A stretch of DNA of 64,000 nt, from assembly GCF_036245645.1 (NCBI RefSeq), contig NZ_BTPE01000004.1, positions 124,001 to 188,000 of the forward strand. Direction: 5' to 3'. This DNA is from Algoriphagus taiwanensis. GTDB lineage: Bacteria; Bacteroidota; Bacteroidia; Cytophagales; Cyclobacteriaceae. A model generated the notes under the pieces. The model was not told the DNA's origin and ran no database searches. It saw only the letters and a list, made by a program, of their open reading frames with translations. Shown piece after piece: positions 31,253 through 39,724 of the stretch (position 1 is its first letter; every line of letters starts with the position of its first letter). Both the position numbers and the translations under genes were made by a program.

Positions 31253-32662
31253 ATGCATAAATTATTGATAATAAGTGTTTTAATTGTATTTTCCTCTCAA
31301 GCTTTAGCTCAGAAAAAGGAGAAAATAAATATCCTGCTTATCCATGTGGATGATTTGGGAGCGACTGATCTTGGGGTATTTGGAAGTGATTTCTACGAGA
31401 CTCCCAACTTGGATGGATTGGCTGCAGAAGGGATGAGATTTACCCAATCCTACGCTGCGGCGGCGATCTGCTCCCCGACGAGAGCGGCACTTTTGACTGG
31501 GAAATATCCTGCACGCATATGCATCACCGATTGGATTCGGGCCAAGTTTCAGGGATATTCTACTTCCGGTGACCCGGGGGAATATGTGATCTTTGAAGAT
31601 AAGCCCTTGAAGACTCCAAAAATTCAGGGCTTCTTGCCTTTGGAAGAGTTGACTTTGCCGGAGCGATTGCTTCGGTTGGGATATGCCACCATGCATGTGG
31701 GGAAATGGCATTTGGGTGAGGAAGGACACCACCCCGAAGATCAGGGATTCCAGATTAATATCGGCGGAAATGATCTCGGTCAGCCACCAAGCTATTTTGA
31801 CCCTTATCTATCACCCAACGGCAACCCAGATTATGTGCTAAAAAACGTCCCTCCCAGAAAAGAGGGGGAATTTCTGACCGATCGGGAAGGGGATGAGATC
31901 GTGAAGTTTCTTCAGCAAAAGTCCAAGGAGCCCTTTTTCATACATTGGGCACCCTATGCAGTACATACCCCGATCATGGGTCCTGAGGATTTGGTGGAAA
32001 AATATAAAAATAAACCTCCGGGAAAACAGAGAAATCCCACCTATGCAGCTCTGGTTGAGAATCTGGATCAAAATGTAGGAAGAGTAATCGCGGAGTTGGA
32101 GCAGTTGGGGCTTCGGGAAAAGACTCTGATTATTTTCACCTCTGACAATGGCGGGCTCATCGGAAATCCCCAAAACCCGGTTACCGTAAATCTGGGACTT
32201 CGATCCTTCAAGGGCTATCCCTACGAAGGAGGCATTCGGGTGCCTACAATCGTGTCTTGGCTGAATAAGATTCCTGCAGGGACGATTTCGGACACACCAA
32301 TCATCACCATGGATTGGATTCCGACCGTTTTGGACTTAATGGGAGAGGATTCGGCAGTCGGAGATGGGGTGAGTTTGAAGCCTTTGCTATTGGAACAAGG
32401 AGCACTTGGCAACCGGGATTTATTTTGGCATTTTCCCCACTACCGGACGCCGGATGTTTTGCCCTATTCTATCATTCGATCGGGGGACTACAAGTTGATT
32501 TATTATTTTGACGGGGAAGGAGTGGAGCTGTTTGACCTCGCCAATGACCCCAAGGAGGAAACCAACTTAGCCAAACAGTTGCCCTTTGTGGTAGCCGAAC
32601 TCAAAGCCAAACTGGAGAACTGGTGGAGGGAGACTGGAGCGAGGCTGCCAAGGGCTATGTAG
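31253..32662 (+). CDS. Exported sulfatase (arylsulfatase-like)
   Basis: A 469-residue S1-family sulfatase with signal peptide (ending ALAQ). The formylglycine motif is C73-S-P-T-R77 in AAAICSPTRAALLTGKYPAR, metal ligands are HVDDLG (D33/D34), and FTSDNGG is the distal Asp/Asn pair; HVGKWHLG and VHTPIMGP complete the site. It cleaves sulfate esters; the glycan or aryl substrate is unknown. The Cys form requires an anaerobic-type or FGE maturase elsewhere; none is in the window. Single gene after a 210-bp spacer. Confidence 0.92.
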   Translation: MHKLLIISVLIVFSSQALAQKKEKINILLIHVDDLGATDLGVFGSDFYETPNLDGLAAEGMRFTQSYAAAAICSPTRAALLTGKYPARICITDWIRAKFQGYSTSGDPGEYVIFEDKPLKTPKIQGFLPLEELTLPERLLRLGYATMHVGKWHLGEEGHHPEDQGFQINIGGNDLGQPPSYFDPYLSPNGNPDYVLKNVPPRKEGEFLTDREGDEIVKFLQQKSKEPFFIHWAPYAVHTPIMGPEDLVEKYKNKPPGKQRNPTYAALVENLDQNVGRVIAELEQLGLREKTLIIFTSDNGGLIGNPQNPVTVNLGLRSFKGYPYEGGIRVPTIVSWLNKIPAGTISDTPIITMDWIPTVLDLMGEDSAVGDGVSLKPLLLEQGALGNRDLFWHFPHYRTPDVLPYSIIRSGDYKLIYYFDGEGVELFDLANDPKEETNLAKQLPFVVAELKAKLENWWRETGARLPRAM

Positions 32663-32892
32663 TTTTTGCAGGAATAATTACTGTACTAATTATTACAATA
32701 ATGAAGTCTACCAATTAGTCCGGTAAGTTGTTCATGGTCTTTTAGTGGGGAAACTGCTTTTCCAAAGTTCAAAACTTTGGAAAAGTTGTGTATGTAATTT
32801 AAAAGATTTACTAAAAAATAATTGCTTGAGATTGCAATTAGTAGGATTTTGTACGTACTTTAACTAGATATAGCTTTTAAAATCAAATCATT
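32663..32892. other. Intergenic spacer
   Basis: 230 AT-rich bp between the sulfatase and the hydrolase-TPR gene. I see no gene, repeat or clean promoter. Confidence 0.4.
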
Positions 32893-34155
32893 ATGGCAAA
32901 GTCAATCTCAGTTTGGTTAGTATTGGTTTTGGTCTCTTTTGTGACTTGCTTTGGCCAAAACCCAGGCAAAAAGGTGGCAATTGATGGAAAAGACATCTTT
33001 TATCATTTGGCTGGAATTGAAAATAGAAAGTTTGGCCAACCTTTGGTAATCCTTGAAAGTAACCATGCATCAAGTTTCGATACTTGGTATAAAGTGATTG
33101 ATAACCTTGAAAACGTCCCTATTTTGGCCTATGATCGAGCGGGGATTGGGCAATCTGATCCATTTGATGAATCACCCACCCCTGAAAATCGAACCCGGCA
33201 GCTTAGAAATTTGCTGGAAAAATTAAACTTGGAACCTCCCTATATTTTGGTGGGTCATGGCTGGGGAAGTATGCTGATCAAGGATTTTGCAATGACATAT
33301 CCCGAGTCGGTGGAGGGGATGATTTATCTTGACCCGGTGGACGAGTCTTCCAGTTTTGAGAAAATGATCACCATTTTCAACCAAGCAGGATGGGATGGAG
33401 AGAAAATCGCAAAAGAGTTTTTTGAAGTTAGGAAAGAGAGATTCCAGCAAGCGCCGGCAGGAATAAAAGCAGAGGCTCAAGTGATGTATGAGTTTGCATT
33501 GGGAGAAAAAAGCAATCCTAAGCTTTACGATTTCCCTGAAATTCCTTCGGCAATTCTGCTGGGAGGCAAGCATGTAGGCTATATGGAAAATCCTTTTGAG
33601 CCAACGCTCACTGTTGATTATCAGCAGGTGGTCAATTTGCTTCAGCGAGACCGAATTTCAAATTTCACGGATTTGATCCTAAACAGGCAAGATTCTGAAA
33701 TGATATTGCTATCCAACTACATGCATTATTTCCACCTTCAGGAACCTGAGAAAATTTCCGCTTCGATTCTCTCGAAGTATCATGGAGATCCTGCCAAAAA
33801 GCTGGTCAAAGCAGCCCAAAAATATGATTTAGAGCAATTCAAGAAATACCTGGAGGGATTGGAGACGCATACTTTGAATGGCGAGATTACCGAAGCCATC
33901 ATCAACATGCTTGGCTATGATCAGCTTCGCAAAGATCAGCCTGCTCATGCTTTGGTTCTGTTTTCCTATAATCTGGAGCAAAATCCACAGTCAGCCAATG
34001 TCTATGACAGTATGGGGGACGGATTGGTCGCTATGGGTAAAACCAAAGAAGCTATTCCCTATTTTGAAAAGGCAGTCAAGCTTGGAGAGCAAAGTAAACA
34101 TCGGGATTTGGGGCTATTCAAGAAAAACCTCGCAGCAGCAAAAGGAGAAGAATAA
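32893..34155 (+). CDS. Alpha/beta-hydrolase-fold protein with TPR tail, nucleophile missing
   Basis: A 420-residue exported protein (signal ending CFGQ). Residues about 25-290 have the alpha/beta-hydrolase fold (LVILESNHASSFDTW, ILAYDRAGIGQSDPF, PYILVGHGWGSML, MIYLDPVDE). The nucleophile elbow, normally G-H-S-x-G, reads G121-H-G-W-G-S126: Gly at 123 instead of the catalytic Ser (codon ggc). The late His region is NYMHYFHLQEPE rather than SGH. A TPR region follows (ALVLFSYNLEQNPQSANVYDSMGDGLVAMGKTKEAIPYFEKAVKLG). It may be a non-enzymatic derivative; the frame is intact. Confidence 0.86.
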   Translation: MAKSISVWLVLVLVSFVTCFGQNPGKKVAIDGKDIFYHLAGIENRKFGQPLVILESNHASSFDTWYKVIDNLENVPILAYDRAGIGQSDPFDESPTPENRTRQLRNLLEKLNLEPPYILVGHGWGSMLIKDFAMTYPESVEGMIYLDPVDESSSFEKMITIFNQAGWDGEKIAKEFFEVRKERFQQAPAGIKAEAQVMYEFALGEKSNPKLYDFPEIPSAILLGGKHVGYMENPFEPTLTVDYQQVVNLLQRDRISNFTDLILNRQDSEMILLSNYMHYFHLQEPEKISASILSKYHGDPAKKLVKAAQKYDLEQFKKYLEGLETHTLNGEITEAIINMLGYDQLRKDQPAHALVLFSYNLEQNPQSANVYDSMGDGLVAMGKTKEAIPYFEKAVKLGEQSKHRDLGLFKKNLAAAKGEE

Positions 34156-34329
34156 ATCTGAAAATCTCCTAACTACCCGGGTTGAAAACAGCAATAATCA
34201 CTTTTTCTTAGAATCGAGTTGCCTAGATGGCTTTTCGTTTGGGGAAAATCGGTGGTTGTGGATTGCAAAGAGAGGCTTCCTGCATTCGTGTAAATTTCTT
34301 AATCTTATAGCTCCCCAGCAGGAAGAAAA

Positions 34330-35349
34330 ATGAAAAAGAAAGTTGCCGTTTTAGGCGGTGGAGGTTTTATCGGAGGACATCTTGCCAAACGATTAAAGGA
34401 ACAAGGCAATCATGTCTTAGTCTGTGACCTCAAGTTCCACGAATATTTAGATCCCAACCAAATCGCTGATGAATATCAAATCCTAGACCTTACGGATCCT
34501 CTTCAGGTAGAAAAAGCCATTCCTCAAGGTTGCGATGAGGTGTACCAACTGGCAGCCGATATGGGAGGAGCCGAGTACCTTTTTTCGGGCTTGAATGATG
34601 CGAATGTGATGAGTTCCTCCGCTTTGATCAATCTCCATGTGGTGCGAGAGTGTGTGAGAAAAGGTGTGAAAAAGGTGTTTTTTTCGTCTTCTGCCTGTGT
34701 TTATCCCCTTTTCAACCAAGAAGACCCAACCCATCCCAATTGTGAGGAGTCTACGGTTTATCCCGCCTTTCCGGATTCGGAATATGGTTGGGAAAAGCTC
34801 TTCAGTGAAAGGCTTTACCTTTCTTTTCACCGGAACTACGGGCTAAATGTGCGAATTGCCCGCTTCCACAACATTTTTGGACCTTTCGGTACCTGGAAAG
34901 GAGGCAAAGAAAAAGTGCCGGCTGCAATGCTTCGCAAAGTCATCGAGGCTCCCGATGGAGGTGAAATCGAGGTTTGGGGAGACGGAACTCAGACGCGTTC
35001 CTTTCTTTATGTAGGGGATTGTGTAGATGCGGTTTTGGAGCTTATGGCGAGTGAGTTTACCGGACCGGTGAATATCGGTTCGGAGGAGATGCTCTCCATC
35101 AATCAACTTGCAGCAATGGCCATCGGACTTTCAGGCAAAAATCTCCGAATCCGGAATCTTCAAGGCGAAGCTTTTTTCAAAAAATATGGATTTCCTTGTC
35201 CTTTGGGGGTGATGGGGCGAAATTCCGACAACAGACTCTTTGAGCAAAAGATAGGAAAGACCAATTTTTCACCCTTGATTAAGGGTCTGACTGAGACTTT
35301 CCATTGGATCGAGAAACAAGTGGTGATTGAAAGCAGTCTGATCAAATGA
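34330..35349 (+). CDS. NAD-dependent epimerase/dehydratase, GDP-mannose 3,5-epimerase-like
   Basis: A 339-residue extended SDR: GGGGFIGGHLAKRL at the N-terminus, SSACVYP holding the catalytic Cys position of GDP-mannose 3,5-epimerases, YGWEK (YxxxK), FHNIFGPFGTWKGGKEKVPAA and WGDGTQTRSFLYV, which match plant GME very closely. Such enzymes turn GDP-D-mannose to GDP-L-galactose/gulose. In bacteria this may feed capsule or other polysaccharide synthesis. Its stop overlaps the next gene as ATGA. No other sugar-nucleotide gene is adjacent. Confidence 0.88.
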   Translation: MKKKVAVLGGGGFIGGHLAKRLKEQGNHVLVCDLKFHEYLDPNQIADEYQILDLTDPLQVEKAIPQGCDEVYQLAADMGGAEYLFSGLNDANVMSSSALINLHVVRECVRKGVKKVFFSSSACVYPLFNQEDPTHPNCEESTVYPAFPDSEYGWEKLFSERLYLSFHRNYGLNVRIARFHNIFGPFGTWKGGKEKVPAAMLRKVIEAPDGGEIEVWGDGTQTRSFLYVGDCVDAVLELMASEFTGPVNIGSEEMLSINQLAAMAIGLSGKNLRIRNLQGEAFFKKYGFPCPLGVMGRNSDNRLFEQKIGKTNFSPLIKGLTETFHWIEKQVVIESSLIK

Positions 35350-36281
35350 AATCCAAAACATTGGTCATCATTTTGGGACAGGCGAGAGCTGACAGGCTTA
35401 CTTGGGATTCCTTCAAAAAAAACGTGTTGAAGGCCCTTGAGGCAGACTTGGCGCTTTGCATTGGAGAATCTCCTGAAAATACCCCTTCCAATCAGTATTG
35501 GGCGCATGCTATCTACCGTTGGGTAGTACCTGAGTATGAGGATTTCGGCGATGGATTTGATCAGATTCAGCTGGATAGGTATGGGAAAAATACCGAATGG
35601 AGGCAGGTATTAACTGTGCCTGACCAATGGCTCGGGGGGATAAAGGGGGGAAATGAACAACCAGGAAGTGCCGGGATATTGGTGTATCTGAAGGCCAAAC
35701 TTTTGGAATTTCTTGAAAAGGAGGAAATCAGAAAGAAATACGATCGATACGTAATCACCCGCTCTGATTTCATCTGGGAGGTGTCACATCCCAAGTTGGA
35801 TCGATTGGATCCAGACAAAATTTGGATTCCTTATGGGGAATTTTATTGGGGAGTTACCGATCGGCATGTGGTTTTGACCTCCAATTATCTTCGGCCTTAT
35901 CTGGATTTGATTGGCCCGGTTCTTAGTGAACCGGATCAACTGATTCGGCAGATGCAAACTTATAATCCCAAGCCCAATTGGAATCATGAACAGTACATTC
36001 TGTTTCGACTTAGGAGTCAGGGCTTGGAAAAGAAGATCAGATTTCTTCCCTACATGATGTATTCGGTAAGGGAGGAGACTACACCTACACGATGGGCGGA
36101 AGGGGAATTTGACGAAGAATTAGGCTTTTTGGTCAAATATCCAGCTGAGAAGATTCGCGCCAGACTCACTCGGAAATATCTGACTAAAAAATCCGGAGAG
36201 GTAGTTTTGATGCCTGATTTATTGTTTCGTTGGATTCTAAAGGGGCTTTTTTCAATGAAAGTGAGAGGATGGATATCCTAA
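35346..36281 (+). CDS. Uncharacterised protein, possible glycosyltransferase
   Basis: A 311-residue soluble protein coupled to the epimerase (ATGA overlap). It opens LVIILGQARADRLTWDSFKKNVL and contains KYDRYVITRSDFIWEV, NPKPNWNHEQYILFRL and WIPYGEFYWGVTDRH, a pattern reminiscent of WavE-like or other LPS glycosyltransferase families (RSDF being a candidate for a DxD-like metal site). I cannot confirm the family. It may use the epimerised sugar nucleotide. Confidence 0.7.
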   Translation: MKSKTLVIILGQARADRLTWDSFKKNVLKALEADLALCIGESPENTPSNQYWAHAIYRWVVPEYEDFGDGFDQIQLDRYGKNTEWRQVLTVPDQWLGGIKGGNEQPGSAGILVYLKAKLLEFLEKEEIRKKYDRYVITRSDFIWEVSHPKLDRLDPDKIWIPYGEFYWGVTDRHVVLTSNYLRPYLDLIGPVLSEPDQLIRQMQTYNPKPNWNHEQYILFRLRSQGLEKKIRFLPYMMYSVREETTPTRWAEGEFDEELGFLVKYPAEKIRARLTRKYLTKKSGEVVLMPDLLFRWILKGLFSMKVRGWIS

Positions 36282-36346
36282 GGGCAGGATTCTGGGTAGA
36301 AAGAAATGCTTTTCCGCTATTCGATATCTGTAATCCGAGTACATCC

Positions 36347-37027
36347 TCAACACACCAACTTAAACCCATATCCCCGCACATTCAGGATTTGAATATTGGG
36401 GTCGTCCTGCAGCTTTTTGCGAAGCTTGGTGATAAAAACATCCATGCTACGGGCATTGAAAAAGTCATCCGAACCCCAAATTTGGTTTAGAATCAGCGTG
36501 CGGTCGGTTATGTCGTTGGCATTTTCCAAAAGCATCTGCAGCAGTTGGCTTTCTCGGGCAGTCAGGGGAGTCTCGGTTTCGGCAAGCTTTAGCAGTTGAC
36601 GAGTAGGGTGAAATTTATATTTACCTATTGAAATCCAGTCGCTTTGATTCTGCCGGGTTCGCAGGCGATCCAACTGGGCCTTGATCCGCACGATCAGCTC
36701 TTCCATGCTGAAGGGCTTGCGCACGTAGTCATTCGCTCCGAGGCCAAAGCCTTTGACCACATCTTCTGTCTGACTTTTGGAAGTCAGGAAAATGATCGGG
36801 GTGTGGGGATCGATTTTGCGGATTTCGGCAGCAAGGGAAAATCCGTCCTTTTTGGGCATCATCACGTCTAGTACCAAAATATCTGGCTTTTGGGCCTGAT
36901 AGGATTCCCAGGCTTTTAGCCCGTCGGGACATAGCCGAACTTTGAAGTCCCTGCTTTCCAAACTCTCCTGAATGATCATTCCCAGCGCCAGCTCGTCTTC
37001 AGCTAATAGTACGTTGATTTTGCTCAT
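36347..37027 (-). CDS. OmpR/PhoB-type response regulator
   Basis: 226 residues from the ATG at 37025-37027. Receiver: acidic pair ED at 10-11, phosphoacceptor D54 in LVLDVMMPKKDG, switch FLTSKS, and Lys in YVRKPF. C-terminal winged helix (ETPLTARESQLLQMLLENANDITDRTLILNQIWGSDDFFNARSMDVFITKLRKKLQDDP...GYGFKLV) of the OmpR class. The start overlaps the kinase stop (ATGA). The 10-bp-periodic repeat at 38631-38656 is a likely binding site, as OmpR-type dimers bind direct repeats of about 10-11 bp. Confidence 0.95.
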   Translation of the reverse strand: MSKINVLLAEDELALGMIIQESLESRDFKVRLCPDGLKAWESYQAQKPDILVLDVMMPKKDGFSLAAEIRKIDPHTPIIFLTSKSQTEDVVKGFGLGANDYVRKPFSMEELIVRIKAQLDRLRTRQNQSDWISIGKYKFHPTRQLLKLAETETPLTARESQLLQMLLENANDITDRTLILNQIWGSDDFFNARSMDVFITKLRKKLQDDPNIQILNVRGYGFKLVC

Positions 37028-38589
37028 GGCCAATAAGTGATAAAGGTGGTAGAATTCTTTCCCGTTTCCAGTTCGATTTTTCCTTCGTGCTTTTCCAAAA
37101 TCTTTTTCACGTAATACAAGCCTATTCCAAAGCCTTTCACGTCATGGACATCGCCTTTTGGTATTCGGTAAAACTGCTCAAAAACCCGCTCTTTTTGCTC
37201 CGAACTGATATTTCCTCCGTTGTCGTGAATTCGGATTTTGTGCAAACCGTTTTGATCGAGGCAGATTCGGATTTGGTCACCGCCGTATTTGATGGCATTG
37301 TCGAGGAGATTGGAAATCACATTTTCGAAGTGAAAAGGATCTGCGAAAATTGGTTGGGGGTTGGCCGGAAGAATCAGGTCGATTTGCTTTTCCGGCGCTA
37401 AAGTCTGGAACTTTTGCACCAATTGTCTCAGGAGAATTTCGGGTTCGATCGCCTCCTTTTTCATCACCAATTGATCTGAATCCAACGTGGCTGTTTCCAG
37501 CAATTTTTCAACCATTTGGTTCAGTTTGAGCATTTGGGTTTTGGAAATATCCAGGTAGCGGTCTGTTTTGGCTGCATCTTTCTCCGGATTGAATTGCTGG
37601 ATTCCCTCGATCGCAGTAAGGGTGGTCGCAATCGGAGTTTTGAATTCGTGTGTGATATTCCCGATCAGGTCCTGCTTGATTTCAGCGATTTCTTTCTGGT
37701 TTTTGATCGTTTGGTAGAGGTAGTAAAAGGCAAAGGCAATAATCCCAAGGAAAACCAAGGAGGTCATCAATTCAACTAATCCCCGCTTAAAAATGGTAAT
37801 GGCGGTATTTTCAAAATACATTTCTAAGGAATGCCCCGGAGGCAGGAAGGTAGATCGGGAAACGGTTTTGAAAGGCATCTGGGGCTTTTGGGCTAATACA
37901 AAGCTATCTTCTGCAGTATCTCCACTGAGTTGGATAAGTCTGTAATTGATAGCTATGCCCCGACGATCCAGTTCCTGGAAAAGAAACGCATTGATTTTGT
38001 CAAAATCCAAACTATCCCGGGTGATAGAGATTATGATACGATTGGTTAAGGTTTTGATCTGATTTAAACTATCAGCTGCTCTCTTTCCAAAAAATACCCG
38101 AAGTTCATTTTCCTGGTCAAGACCGACTCCTGATGTAGAGTCCCAAGTGTATGAATGCGAGGCACTATCTTTTTTGATTTCTGACCAGAACATAGAGTCA
38201 GGACGATTTTTTTCAACGTCCTGTATGGCTCTAAAAATCATCTTGCTTTTCCCAACCCGTTCAATGAAGTCAGAGGTTTCTTTCGAGATTGAGGTATCAG
38301 ATTCAGTGAAATTTTCCGGGTCAAAGCCTTTTGGAAGAGAATCAATCAAATCAGGCTGGCCTTTGATCTGAAAAAGTTCAAGGTTGTCAGTCAAAGTGAT
38401 GACATCGGTTTTGGCGATGTCTGCATAGTAGTTTTCTACCGCATTGTCCAAGCTTTGCTGGATATCGCTAACCAATTTGGATTCAATTACCTCAAATTGG
38501 TTGAACAGTCTCCAAGCCTGAACTAATATACTGATGGCTAAGGTCACCCCGATTAAAATTCCGATCCGCTTGAATTCCAGTCTATTCAT
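37024..38589 (-). CDS. Sensor histidine kinase
   Basis: A 521-residue membrane kinase: TM1 about 10-27, periplasmic sensor about 28-270, TM2 about 273-291, HisKA with phospho-His H314 in IGNITHEFKTPIA, and HATPase with N-box NVISNLLDNAIKYGG, GFGIGLYY (G-box) and a final KIELETG. The sensor domain matches no family I know. It overlaps the regulator gene by ATGA. Divergent from the GLPGLI gene, which is presumably part of its regulon. Confidence 0.94.
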   Translation of the reverse strand: MNRLEFKRIGILIGVTLAISILVQAWRLFNQFEVIESKLVSDIQQSLDNAVENYYADIAKTDVITLTDNLELFQIKGQPDLIDSLPKGFDPENFTESDTSISKETSDFIERVGKSKMIFRAIQDVEKNRPDSMFWSEIKKDSASHSYTWDSTSGVGLDQENELRVFFGKRAADSLNQIKTLTNRIIISITRDSLDFDKINAFLFQELDRRGIAINYRLIQLSGDTAEDSFVLAQKPQMPFKTVSRSTFLPPGHSLEMYFENTAITIFKRGLVELMTSLVFLGIIAFAFYYLYQTIKNQKEIAEIKQDLIGNITHEFKTPIATTLTAIEGIQQFNPEKDAAKTDRYLDISKTQMLKLNQMVEKLLETATLDSDQLVMKKEAIEPEILLRQLVQKFQTLAPEKQIDLILPANPQPIFADPFHFENVISNLLDNAIKYGGDQIRICLDQNGLHKIRIHDNGGNISSEQKERVFEQFYRIPKGDVHDVKGFGIGLYYVKKILEKHEGKIELETGKNSTTFITYWP

Positions 38590-38630
38590 AAGGCTAAATT
38601 AGCAGGTTAGGAAGGAGGAAAAAACTCAGG

Positions 38631-38685
38631 TTAACACTCGTTAACACTGCTTAACCTTGTGTTTTTGCGGGCTTTATTTCATTTG
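38631..38685 (+). promoter_or_regulatory. Three 10-bp direct repeats and likely promoter of the GLPGLI gene
   Basis: TTAACACTCG (38631), TTAACACTGC (38641) and TTAACCTTGT (38651) form an exact 10-bp period. The third leads into TTG at 38657-38659, followed 18 bp later by TTCATTTG (38678-38685), one mismatch from TAnnTTTG. This looks like an OmpR-type activator array placed just upstream of the -33 element. The divergent kinase gene starts at 38589. Confidence 0.6.
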
Positions 38686-38706
38686 TAGGGTAAAACAAAA
38701 GCTGCT

Positions 38707-39543
38707 ATGAAAATCAAACACCTTTTCGCTTCGGTCCTCTTGCTGGCCGTTTCATTCTCTACCAGTATGGCTCAAGGCCTTACCGGCAGAGCATATTATA
38801 AGTCCTCTTCTTCTTTCAAATTTGAAATGGATTCCTCCCAAATGGCTCCTGAGCAAATGGCCGAGATCCAAGCCCAGCTCAAAAAGCAAATGGAGAGGGA
38901 ATATGTCCTTTCGTTTACTCCCATCGAATCCAACTGGAAGCAGGTAGAAAGCCTCGGCGGAGGTCCGGCCACGGCATCTTCAGGAGGCATGCAGATTGTG
39001 ATCAATCAGGGAAGTCAGGATCGGGTGCTCTATAAAAACATAGCCGATCAGACTTTCGAGCAGGAGCAGGATGTTATGGGGAAAGAGTTTTTGATCAAGG
39101 ATGCACTCGAGCCGGCTGAATGGGAACTGACCGGAGAAACCAATAAAATCGGCGACTATACCGCACAAAAGGCCACCTATTCCCGAATCGTAGACTCCCA
39201 GCGCTTTTCCACAGGCATGACGGAGATGGAAAATGTCAAAGACACGATTCAAGTGACGGCTTGGTTCACTCCGGATATTCCCGTGCCTCATGGACCGGAA
39301 AACTTCTTTGGATTGCCAGGATTGATTTTGGAAGTGCAAAACTCCGGGAGAACCCTTATCTGTCAAAAAATAGAGTTGAATCCTTCTGCCGAACCGGTCG
39401 CCATTGTTCGTCCCAAGCGGGGAAAAGAAGTGACGCGTGAGGAATTCCGTGCGATTCAGGAAGAAGGGATGAAGCAGATGATGAACCGCTACCAAGGCAA
39501 GCCGGGAGAGGGGAATCAGTTTACGATACGGATTGGGAATTGA
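38707..39543 (+). CDS. GLPGLI family protein
   Basis: A 278-residue exported protein (signal ending SMAQ) with the family signature FFGLPGLILEVQNSG near residues 203-217. GLPGLI proteins are known only from Bacteroidota and are of unknown function; they usually lie beside a barrel receptor protein, as here. Contains SFKFEMDSSQMAPEQMAEIQ and a VDSQRF segment. Located between the two-component system and the large barrel protein gene at 39725. Confidence 0.94.
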   Translation: MKIKHLFASVLLLAVSFSTSMAQGLTGRAYYKSSSSFKFEMDSSQMAPEQMAEIQAQLKKQMEREYVLSFTPIESNWKQVESLGGGPATASSGGMQIVINQGSQDRVLYKNIADQTFEQEQDVMGKEFLIKDALEPAEWELTGETNKIGDYTAQKATYSRIVDSQRFSTGMTEMENVKDTIQVTAWFTPDIPVPHGPENFFGLPGLILEVQNSGRTLICQKIELNPSAEPVAIVRPKRGKEVTREEFRAIQEEGMKQMMNRYQGKPGEGNQFTIRIGN

Positions 39544-39724
39544 TTGATGTCGGATGACAGATGTCCGATGTCATGCTGAGCGGAGTCGAAGCCCCATCCA
39601 TTTCCGATTCATGAATTACAGAAGCAAGACATTAGACTCTAGACGCTAGAAACTGGAAGCTGTATCTAAAGCTTTCACGTAAGAAATTTCAGCTTTCTCA
39701 CTTCAAATTTCATACTTAACCAAA
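39544..39724. repeat. Intergenic repeat debris before the barrel-protein gene
   Basis: Holds short dispersed-repeat words seen widely in Bacteroidota intergenic DNA: GTCGGATGACAGATGTCCGATGTC at 39549-39572, TGCTGAGCGGAGTCGAAG at 39574-39591, and a degenerate tract around 39628-39655 (ACATTAGACTCTAGACGCTAGA). No gene seen. Confidence 0.6.

Noticed and set aside
39544..39724. Second regulator site ahead of the barrel-protein gene
   Set aside because: No TTAACAC-type repeat is present; only dispersed-repeat words were seen.
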